From positions 1-47,870 of the forward strand of contig JAEEVK010000012.1 in assembly GCA_016287095.1 (NCBI GenBank): a stretch of DNA of 47,870 bases, written 5' to 3'. The notes under the pieces are model-generated. The model saw only the letters and a program-made list of their open reading frames with translations, ran no database searches and was not told where the DNA came from. This document shows positions 41,156 to 47,870 of the stretch, piece after piece (position 1 is the stretch's first letter; each line of letters opens with the position of its first letter). This DNA comes from Lachnospiraceae bacterium (lineage in GTDB: Bacteria > Bacillota > Clostridia > Lachnospirales > Lachnospiraceae). The position numbers and the translations under genes were made by a program.

Positions 41156-42673
41156 ATGATTATGGATAAAAATAGATCATATAATATGGATAATAAAGGC
41201 TCGGCAATCATTACCGGACTGGTAGTAAGTGCGATATTGATGGTGCTATGCCTTTCTTTGGTTTTAGTAGCCTATTCTTTGGTAATCTCTACGGCAAAAA
41301 ACACTTCAAATCCTGCAAATAGAGAAACTCTTTTTTCTGTGGCTGAAGCTATGGAACATGAAATATTGGATTTTAAAGTTGATGTTAATGAATTATCAGT
41401 TGTAGACGGGAAATTATGTAGTACAGATCCAAATACAAATACTGAATTAAATAATAGACAAATATGGGTATACATATATAATGAACTGTTTAAAGGTTTT
41501 ACATTTATTGAAGGATCTACAACTCAAGTTAAAATTGAATCAGCAAATCCTGTACAATCAGGCGCTTGGTTATATTACAAAGCTAATGCTGGGAAAAATA
41601 GTGATCATTCAGATTTAGCTAAGTGCTCAAAATATTTTCAGATATCATCTCCGGGAAATTCAAAAATATTTGTTCAGTTTTACTGGGAACTACCAGATAA
41701 TTGGTCGGGAGATATAGACAAGAAAACTGGTACTGTTTTAAATGCCATCTATAAAATGTATAATAACAATGGAGAACTTTTAGTACGTACAGATCGAAAG
41801 TATATATTGAAATATGATAAACAAAATAGTATTGATAGTTCGACAGATGGAAATTTAAATGGACATCAGGAAAATCATGAATATTATAATGGTGGAGAGA
41901 CGTACACAATTCCATCTAACAATGGCATAGATATAGTTTTTGAATGCACTGGTGCAAATTATTCAGAACGTGACAACTCAATGGGGTATTGGGGAAATAT
42001 AATTATAACTAATAACTCAGGAAAGAAAATTGATAACTGGGGGATATATATTTATTCAGATGATGATTTGTCTTTACGAGGCAATATATCTCCAGAAAAA
42101 AAATCTGAGGGAATATATAAAATATCACATGATAGTAGTGGAAAATATTTTTCGCCACTTAATGATGGTGATAGCCTTCCTATTAGTGTTGGCGCTAATA
42201 ATGTTGAGTTAGTTAATTTGCCTAAAGTTGTTTTTTATGAACTACAAAAATCAGAAATTGTTTCTGATATATTTTCTTTAACTCCTGCTTATGGATATAA
42301 TAATGAAAATTCATATAATTACAATATAAAAATAAATAATAATAGCAAAATTCCTCTTGAAGATTGGTATATTGTTTTTGATTTTGATAGAAATATTACA
42401 TGGAATAATACTGGCGGTAATATGGAACGTACAGGTAATACATATACTATTTATCATGGAAATGGTGGTCATACTATACCCGCTTATGACTTTATACAAT
42501 TCACGTTTGGTGGAGATGGAGATAATACTTCTGCTGTACCTACAAATATAAAACTTTACGCAGTTTATGATGATGGAACTAACGGCTCTACGGAGTCCTT
42601 AATATGGAAATGGAATAGACTTGGATTTGAAAACATTGAAACTGTGTCAACGCAGACAGGAGGTGCTGGTTAA
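41156..42673 (+). CDS. Large pilin-like protein with two CBM2-like carbohydrate-binding modules
   Basis: 505 residues. An N-terminal NKGSAIITGLVVS and a long hydrophobic helix (about 15-45) resemble a PilX/GspK-type minor pilin without Glu5. Residues 50-235 form a globular part. Then come two modules of about 100 residues: module 1 (about 258-360), with YWGNIIITNNSGKKIDNWGI, and module 2 (about 370-472), with YNIKINNNSKIPLEDWYIVF, a middle Trp-Asn (ITWNN), RTGNTYTI, and IPAYDFIQFTFGG. These strands follow the CBM2 pattern (N-x-G, x-x-W, WN, G-x-x-Y, P-G-x-x-x-x-FGF). CBM2 binds cellulose or xylan through surface Trp. The start ATG 41156 follows AAGGGGGG. It is AT-rich, and its role as an adhesin is inference. 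Confidence 0.72.
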   Translation: MIMDKNRSYNMDNKGSAIITGLVVSAILMVLCLSLVLVAYSLVISTAKNTSNPANRETLFSVAEAMEHEILDFKVDVNELSVVDGKLCSTDPNTNTELNNRQIWVYIYNELFKGFTFIEGSTTQVKIESANPVQSGAWLYYKANAGKNSDHSDLAKCSKYFQISSPGNSKIFVQFYWELPDNWSGDIDKKTGTVLNAIYKMYNNNGELLVRTDRKYILKYDKQNSIDSSTDGNLNGHQENHEYYNGGETYTIPSNNGIDIVFECTGANYSERDNSMGYWGNIIITNNSGKKIDNWGIYIYSDDDLSLRGNISPEKKSEGIYKISHDSSGKYFSPLNDGDSLPISVGANNVELVNLPKVVFYELQKSEIVSDIFSLTPAYGYNNENSYNYNIKINNNSKIPLEDWYIVFDFDRNITWNNTGGNMERTGNTYTIYHGNGGHTIPAYDFIQFTFGGDGDNTSAVPTNIKLYAVYDDGTNGSTESLIWKWNRLGFENIETVSTQTGGAG

Positions 42674-42674
42674 T

Positions 42675-43097
42675 TTGAATAATAGAGGCACTACACTTGT
42701 AGAAATTACCATTGGATTTCTTATGTTGGCAATTATTATGACATCTTTCATTAAAATAATCAAGTTATCAACAGAGATGACAGAAGATGCTGTGAAAACA
42801 AAAGATAAAAATTTGCTTTTTGAAGAAAAATATTACGCTGGATATAATTATATAGTGGATTTTAATGGTAGTTCAAATTATGCATTTAGAGAAGATAGTA
42901 ACTCAATATTGCCGATGACTATAGAATTGAAACCATTAAAAAGCGACAAGTTTTTTGTGAATGGGGCTATCAATAATAACAATAATGAAATTGGAGAAGC
43001 GATAGTCTTGTCAAATACAAAACTTAAGATTATTGAAAACTATCGAGATATGGAAATAGCGAGAAAATCAATATTTAGGTATGTATACAATAAATAA
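42675..43097 (+). CDS. Type IV pilus-like pseudopilin
   Basis: 140 residues starting at TTG 42675, which follows a perfect AGGAGGTG by nine bases. The prepilin leader is MNNRG, then TTLVEITIGFLMLAIIMTSF with Glu at +5. The short globular region has an Asn run (NNNNNE) and no recognised domain. It begins one base after the stop of the CBM-carrying gene, so the two are translationally coupled. An upstream frame extension to 42621 overlaps that gene and lacks a ribosome site, so it was not used. It is probably a minor pilin that joins the priming or tip complex. Confidence 0.82.
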   Translation: MNNRGTTLVEITIGFLMLAIIMTSFIKIIKLSTEMTEDAVKTKDKNLLFEEKYYAGYNYIVDFNGSSNYAFREDSNSILPMTIELKPLKSDKFFVNGAINNNNNEIGEAIVLSNTKLKIIENYRDMEIARKSIFRYVYNK

Positions 43098-43132
43098 ATT
43101 TTTGAGTAAAAGATCTCAGAAGGGAGGATATC

Positions 43133-43861
43133 ATGAAAAGTGTCAGAATGGACAATAAAGGTATGACGCTACTTGAATTAATGATATGCTTTGTCCTTTT
43201 GGGCTTTTTACTTCTTGCGGGTTCTCAAGTAATTATATCTACAACTCAAGTATACTATTATACAAAAGCAACAGATTATGGAATGCAGGCCTCTCAATTA
43301 ATAGCTACTGAAATTAGAGGTGATTTAACAGAAGCTATTATGAAGAAACTTGTATTAAGTCCAAATTTAACAGGTATAGATACACAAAAATGTATAGATA
43401 TAGGAACTGCAGGAGATTCCATTAGTTTTATTATATTTAATGAGGTGAACGGTGTTCTTCAAGATGATGGCATACAGGTTTCATACCATCTTACAGATGA
43501 AATATCAGATACAAATACTTCTGGTGGAAAAGTGTTAGTAAGAGACGCATTTCAGGCGTATGATAAAGTTTCTGCAGATCATGCATCAGTTTCAAAAACG
43601 GCTTTACCTCAGGTAAAATATGATACTAATTATATTGGTATGAACTACAAAGTAAAAAGTATTTCATTTTCACTTTATAAGCCCGGAGATTCTTCTGCTG
43701 ATACATCCATGGAGTCTCTTAGAAGCGGAGATTATCCAGTTATAGAAATGACAATCATAGTGAATAATCCTCAATATGGAGATTATGAATGTAAGGAATA
43801 TATACCGCTATATAATTATTATGGTCTATCAGATCAAAATATTAAGAAATTGATTGGATAA
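43133..43861 (+). CDS. Type IV pilus-like pseudopilin
   Basis: 242 residues. The leader MDNKG precedes MTLLELMICFVLLGFLLLAG with Glu at +5; the first residue after cleavage is Met instead of Phe, as seen in some minor pilins. The C-terminal part resembles PilW-type minor pilins in length, with strands such as VIEMTIIVNN and NYYGLSDQ, but I cannot assign it more closely. AGGGAGGATATC precedes ATG. It lies in the pilin cluster between a short pilin and a small bitopic protein. Confidence 0.82.
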   Translation: MKSVRMDNKGMTLLELMICFVLLGFLLLAGSQVIISTTQVYYYTKATDYGMQASQLIATEIRGDLTEAIMKKLVLSPNLTGIDTQKCIDIGTAGDSISFIIFNEVNGVLQDDGIQVSYHLTDEISDTNTSGGKVLVRDAFQAYDKVSADHASVSKTALPQVKYDTNYIGMNYKVKSISFSLYKPGDSSADTSMESLRSGDYPVIEMTIIVNNPQYGDYECKEYIPLYNYYGLSDQNIKKLIG

Positions 43862-43888
43862 AGGCCTATAATTTGAAAGGAGCCATTG

Positions 43889-44341
43889 ATGAAGGAATCA
43901 GATAACATATCGCTGCAAAGAGATATACGTCGCGCGGTTTTTAGACGTATCGCAATTTATGTTGTAGTTATTCTGGCTCTGGTTATATTTGCTACATTTG
44001 TTTTTCACCAGTTTAAAATCTATTCTAATGCAAGATTAAAACTTCGAGAGGCTAAAAATATTAAAATGAGCCTAGAAATGGTCAATACAGAATATTACGC
44101 ATTAGGCCTTTCAATTTTTGATGAAACTGAAAAAGGGAATATTCGAAAAGGAGCATATGCTTATGTAGAAAGAATACAGGGAGATTTGGAAGGAACATTT
44201 AAACTTACAGGTTATGATAGTTCTAAACGAATTATTACTGGATTAGAATATGAAACAGATGAATATATAGTTAGATATACTAAAAATGATGAAAATGGTG
44301 AATGGAAGGTTTGTTTGATTAAGGAACTACTTACATATTGA
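43889..44341 (+). CDS. Small bitopic membrane protein in pilus operon
   Basis: 150 residues. A basic N-terminus (QRDIRRAVFRRIAIY) precedes one membrane segment (about 24-43), then an amphipathic helix and a small C-terminal globular part with a beta pattern (YDSSKRIITGLEYETDEYIV). There is no prepilin motif. AAAGGAG at 43876-43882 supports ATG 43889 over the TTG one codon before. Its place between pilins and PilC suggests an inner-membrane accessory such as a PilN/PilO-like or PilP-like part, but no family was recognised. Confidence 0.65.
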   Translation: MKESDNISLQRDIRRAVFRRIAIYVVVILALVIFATFVFHQFKIYSNARLKLREAKNIKMSLEMVNTEYYALGLSIFDETEKGNIRKGAYAYVERIQGDLEGTFKLTGYDSSKRIITGLEYETDEYIVRYTKNDENGEWKVCLIKELLTY

Positions 44342-44357
44342 AGCGAGGATATAAACT

Positions 44358-45560
44358 TTGACTACATATAAATATATAGCTAGAAATGATAAAGGTAAAA
44401 AAATAACAGGAAAGCTTCAAGCTAATGATGATATTGACTTGCAGGCTCGATTAAAAAACGAAAATATATATTTGGAATCAGCAGAGGAAGTTGTTAAGAA
44501 ATCCATGGGTAAAAAAATCCGTGCTGACAGAGTAGCTGATTTCGCCAGAAACCTTGGGAAATTGATAGGTGCCGGAGTATCGTTGGTAAGAGCTCTTAGA
44601 ATTATTTGTGATGATGAAACACTTAGGCAAAAAGAGCGAAATCTATATGAAAATGTTTTAAAACAGGTTAGAACTGGTATAAGTTTATCTGAAGCAATGA
44701 CTATGCAAGGTATGGCATTTCCTTCAATGATGATAAATATGTTTAAGAGTGCTGAAGCATCTGGAACACTTGAAGCAACAGCAAATCAGATGGCTGAATA
44801 TTATGCAAAAGAATATAAATTATATAAGAAGATAAAGAGTTCTATGACATACCCCAAAATACTTGGCGTACTAATGGTAGTTGTATTAGCCATTATTATG
44901 GGATATGTAGTGCCACAATTTGAAGATCTGTTCGCACAGATGGAATCACTTCCTGCTACCACCGAGATTCTTTTAGGGTTAAGTAACTTTATAGCTAATA
45001 AGTGGTATCTAATTATATTATTTGGGGTTATTGGATTTATTCTTTTCAAGTTACTATTTTCGGTGCCCTCAATAAAATATTTAAAGGATAAGATGAAAAT
45101 AAAGTTCCCTAAGCTTGGAAAACTTCAAAAAATTATATATACGGCAAGATTTTCAAGAACATTAGCAAGTCTTTATAATGCAGGTCTTCCGATTATTTCG
45201 TGTATTACGATAGCGAGAGACACAATTGGTAATAGATATCTTGAAGCACAGTTTGATACCGTAATAAAAGATATACAAGCTGGTCAAAATCTTAGTGACG
45301 CATTAGCAAAGGTTGATGGTTTTGTTAAGAAACTTGTATCATCGGTAGTAGTTGGAGAAGAAACTGGTACATTAGATGACATGCTTAACTCAGCAGCAGA
45401 CCAATTGGAATATGATTCTGAAATGGCTGTACAGAGTATGGTTTCAATGTTAGAACCCTTGATTATTGTGGTATTGGCATTTACAGTCGGTTTTATTATA
45501 ATATCAGTTATACAACCTATTTATGGTTCATATGATGCTATCGCAAATTCTACAAAATAA
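44358..45560 (+). CDS. pilC: Type IV pilus inner membrane platform protein PilC (GspF family)
   Basis: 400-residue polytopic protein with two T2SSF repeats (about 60-185 and 265-388) and three main hydrophobic segments. The start MTTYKYIARNDKGKKITGKL is typical. Each repeat has its signature: ADFARNLGKLIGAGVSLVRAL and FSRTLASLYNAGLPII, and each ends with an EASGTLE / GEETGTLDD motif and a Tyr-rich helix. PilC organises pilin insertion above the PilB motor. The start is TTG with GAGG nine bases upstream. It follows the small bitopic gene by 16 bp. Confidence 0.95.
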   Translation: MTTYKYIARNDKGKKITGKLQANDDIDLQARLKNENIYLESAEEVVKKSMGKKIRADRVADFARNLGKLIGAGVSLVRALRIICDDETLRQKERNLYENVLKQVRTGISLSEAMTMQGMAFPSMMINMFKSAEASGTLEATANQMAEYYAKEYKLYKKIKSSMTYPKILGVLMVVVLAIIMGYVVPQFEDLFAQMESLPATTEILLGLSNFIANKWYLIILFGVIGFILFKLLFSVPSIKYLKDKMKIKFPKLGKLQKIIYTARFSRTLASLYNAGLPIISCITIARDTIGNRYLEAQFDTVIKDIQAGQNLSDALAKVDGFVKKLVSSVVVGEETGTLDDMLNSAADQLEYDSEMAVQSMVSMLEPLIIVVLAFTVGFIIISVIQPIYGSYDAIANSTK

Positions 45561-45581
45561 CAAACGAAATGGAGAATCTGT

Positions 45582-47051
45582 ATGAGTACAGTCATATATT
45601 TATCCAATCAGCAAATACATATAGTAGATGGTAAACGTGGTAAAACAGCCACTGTCAATAAGTTTTATTCATATCCTGCACCACAAGGTACCATTATTAA
45701 TGGTATTATTATGGATTCGGAAACATTTGGTGCTTTTTTGAAGGAAAAATGGGCCGAGAATAAACTACCTGTTAAGGATGTTAATTTAGTAGTAAATAGT
45801 ACGAAGTTTGTTGGACAGAATATGGAAATACCCAAGATGTCGGATGATAAGACGCTTGAGTATATAAGAAGGGGCTTTTCTAATATTGATCGTTCAGAAG
45901 AAAAGTTATATGGTTTTGTTCGTTTAGATGCTTCAGCTAAAAAGATGCATCGTCTGTATGCAGAAAGTGTATCACCTGATTTTTTAAAAGATTATATCAA
46001 TTTCTTTGAAGGAATAGGTATTAAACTTAAGGGTATTTACTCCGGTGAGGGCAGTTTGATTAGCTTGCTTAATAACACTTTGGCTAAGACGAATAAAACC
46101 TTCTTGGTTATGATATCCGACAGCATGACCTTAACTACTGTTTTGTATGTTAATAAGGTCTTTACTTATTATAATTCTGCTCGTTGTTTCCATGAACCGG
46201 GATCCGAAGATTATGCCCAGGATTTGACTAGATCTGCAAGTCAGATTCGTCAGTTTATGCAGGCAAATCAGTTAGAGGCTGAACTGGAAACAATATATCT
46301 CGCCGGAGTAGAAGATAGAGATCTTTCATTCTACAAAACCATTATGGCCGAGTATGGTGTTCAGACTAAGATAGATATATTTACTGATAATAGGAATATA
46401 AAAGGTTCAGATGGTATACATGCCCAAAAATATATATATGCTGCGAGCGGGTTGTTTGAGTCAGGCATTGGTTCAAATTATATAATAAGGTACCAGAGTA
46501 AGAAGGAAGAAAAGAAAAATGGTTCAAATGCAAAGTACTTTATAATTCTGGCTATAACGCTTATAGTTATGATTATGGTATTTGTTATCGCACTCTTAAA
46601 TAAAAAGAAAAAAGAATCTGAACTCGAAGAAATAGAGAGTTATAATAATAGTGCAACTATTCAGATGCAGGTATCTGAATATGACGAACTTACAGCTAGA
46701 AACAGTTTTCTTATAGGACAATACCTCTCGATAGCTTATATAAATGAAAATTTAGATACTTATCCTTGGGCTACAAGTAGTGTTCAATCGCATATATTCA
46801 AGTTGGCGAATGGTTATGCGACTGTAACTCTTACTAGTTGTAATTCTGATACCGGTACTACGAATATGGATGTTATGGCATCGAATGTTCAAACAATTAA
46901 CGAGTTTATTACTATACTTAAGGGTCAAAAGATTTTTCATGATGTTAAATATAGTGGTTACAGTTATTCTGCTGAGGACCAATACCATGTAAATGTGTCA
47001 TGTACATTAGAGGAAGCTGTTGGTAGAGAAGGAGAAGCAGATGAAAATTGA
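45582..47051 (+). CDS. pilM: PilM-PilN fusion protein
   Basis: 489 residues. The N-terminal 300 residues have the actin-like PilM pattern, including a strand start MSTVIYLSNQQIHIVDG, the IPKMSDDKTLEYIRRGF block, and LVMISDSMTLTTVLYV. A single membrane segment (about 319-339) follows, then a coiled-coil and an extracytoplasmic PilN-like domain. In most systems PilM is cytosolic and binds the short N-terminal peptide of a separate PilN; here the two appear joined in one chain. GGAG precedes ATG at 45582. It overlaps PilO by 11 bases. The PilN half is assigned by topology rather than by motif. Confidence 0.78.
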   Translation: MSTVIYLSNQQIHIVDGKRGKTATVNKFYSYPAPQGTIINGIIMDSETFGAFLKEKWAENKLPVKDVNLVVNSTKFVGQNMEIPKMSDDKTLEYIRRGFSNIDRSEEKLYGFVRLDASAKKMHRLYAESVSPDFLKDYINFFEGIGIKLKGIYSGEGSLISLLNNTLAKTNKTFLVMISDSMTLTTVLYVNKVFTYYNSARCFHEPGSEDYAQDLTRSASQIRQFMQANQLEAELETIYLAGVEDRDLSFYKTIMAEYGVQTKIDIFTDNRNIKGSDGIHAQKYIYAASGLFESGIGSNYIIRYQSKKEEKKNGSNAKYFIILAITLIVMIMVFVIALLNKKKKESELEEIESYNNSATIQMQVSEYDELTARNSFLIGQYLSIAYINENLDTYPWATSSVQSHIFKLANGYATVTLTSCNSDTGTTNMDVMASNVQTINEFITILKGQKIFHDVKYSGYSYSAEDQYHVNVSCTLEEAVGREGEADEN

Positions 47052-47790
47052 ATTAACAGAACGAGATAAAAAATTGCTCACTTTTATGGGCGTATTTGTG
47101 TTAGTAGCACTTATTGGGTATTATGGAGTGTTACCCCAAATAAAAAAGGCTAATGAACTACAAGATGATATTGAAGAACAGGAAAGCCTTCAAATGATTT
47201 ACGAATCAAAAGTAGCCCAACTTTTTTTAGTTGAAGAAAACAACAAAGTATTAGAAGGGTTAATTGAAGGAGCTAAGGAAAACTATTATCCAATGATGGA
47301 TAGTGATGAGATTGATAATCTTGTTACTAATACTGTTATTGAAAAATATAATTTAATATCTTACGATTTAATTATTGGAGAGAGGTCTCTTGCAGGACTT
47401 CAGCCATATATTTATTCCAAGAAAGCTTTAACTGGTGAAAGTGATGCTCAAGAAAGAGCTATGCAAGCTGCAGCTCCTATAATTGGGGAAGACGGAATAC
47501 TTCTTTTTGCAGATATAGATATATCTGGATCATTTTCTTCGGAAGAATATGAGGACGATGCTTTAGCGACAGGAGTATATATGGTGCCTCTTCAAATGCG
47601 TCTTTCTGGTGAAATGCAAAACATCTATAAATTTCTTGATGATTTAGCATTATCTGAAAAGAAAATAAGACTGGTTAATTACTATTTAAATACTGAAGAA
47701 ACAGTTATTAATCATGATGATGGTACGGAAGAAATAATTGTGACGGATTCTTTGAATGTGGCTTTTGAATTGTATATGTGTGCGGATTAA
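47041..47790 (+). CDS. pilO: PilO-like pilus assembly protein
   Basis: 249 residues: a short cytoplasmic N-terminus, one membrane segment (about 13-31), then a coiled-coil (KKANELQDDIEEQES) and an alpha-beta outer domain with LRLS-like strands and a periplasm-side ferredoxin-like pattern, as in PilO. It would dimerise with the PilN half of the preceding protein to form the alignment complex. AGGAGAAGCAG lies before ATG 47041, inside the end of the pilMN gene, and gives an 11-base overlap. The frame could extend upstream to 47020, but this start fits better. Confidence 0.8.
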   Translation: MKIELTERDKKLLTFMGVFVLVALIGYYGVLPQIKKANELQDDIEEQESLQMIYESKVAQLFLVEENNKVLEGLIEGAKENYYPMMDSDEIDNLVTNTVIEKYNLISYDLIIGERSLAGLQPYIYSKKALTGESDAQERAMQAAAPIIGEDGILLFADIDISGSFSSEEYEDDALATGVYMVPLQMRLSGEMQNIYKFLDDLALSEKKIRLVNYYLNTEETVINHDDGTEEIIVTDSLNVAFELYMCAD

Positions 47791-47813
47791 TATATTATCA
47801 TAGGACTAAAAAT

Positions 47814-47870
47814 ATGGAACCGAGAAAATTTCAAAATATAAGAATTGGTGATGTACTTCAGGAATTGGGA
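47814..47870 (+). CDS. pilB: PilB/GspE assembly ATPase, 3' truncated by window end
   Basis: Only 19 codons are visible. The residues KFQNIRIGDVLQELG match the start of the GspE/PilB N-terminal domain, where RIGDVLxxxG is the conserved opening. AGGAC lies eight bases before ATG 47814. The position after PilO supports the assembly ATPase. The gene continues beyond the window, so its catalytic motifs cannot be checked. Confidence 0.7.
   Translation, partial: MEPRKFQNIRIGDVLQELG

Overview
The window looks like chromosomal DNA of a low-GC Gram-positive anaerobe, most probably a Lachnospiraceae-type Clostridium relative (Butyrivibrio/Pseudobutyrivibrio-like). This rests on gene content and order: yqeG-aroQ-efp-asp23-nusB-ispA-dxs, rplU-prp-rpmA-obg-yhbY-nadD/yqeK-rsfS, scpA-scpB, L27 with a Prp-cleaved N-terminal extension, and a Clostridia-type LexA box. 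The genus is inference. I see no rRNA, tRNA, CRISPR array, phage or IS transposase.

Layout. 1-7.8 kb: the end of an EF-G paralogue, then housekeeping genes for shikimate (aroQ), translation (efp, rpsU), transcription (nusB) and isoprenoids (ispA, dxs), with clear promoters and terminators. 7.8-8.25 kb: a gene-free stretch holding the rpsU terminator and a 244-bp foldback element. 8.2-16.9 kb: phoH, ybeY, a DUF3048 lipid- or wall-side protein, a MurJ/SpoVB-like flippase, a cobalamin-radical SAM enzyme followed by a permuted papain-fold protein, and a flavoprotein. 16.9-22.6 kb: a surface/sensory group with a double zinc-ribbon membrane protein, a secreted TPM protein with three tandem domains, and a chemoreceptor with two separate internal triplications. 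22.7-33.2 kb: FAD protein, miaB, pdp, DUF1015, a toastrack-like membrane protein, a HEAT-THUMP-methyltransferase fusion, a 58-aa membrane peptide coupled to a metallophosphoesterase, and scpAB. 33.2-39.3 kb: L21/L27/Obg ribosome-assembly operons, then lexA and ttcA on the minus strand.

39.4-47.87 kb is the accessory part. A two-gene nucleotidyltransferase module is followed by a structured leader and a type IV pilus-like operon: pseudopilin, a large pilin-like protein, two more pseudopilins, a small bitopic protein, PilC, a PilM-PilN fusion, PilO and the first codons of PilB, cut by the window end. This block is visibly more AT-rich than the housekeeping genes. The large pilin-like protein (505 aa) carries two ~100-residue modules that look like family-2 carbohydrate-binding modules (CBM2). 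I read this as a pilus-type machine that displays a polysaccharide-binding tip, which would suit a fibre-degrading gut or rumen bacterium. It is the most interesting candidate system in the window.

All functional calls come from reading motifs by eye. No database search, structure prediction or composition statistics were run.
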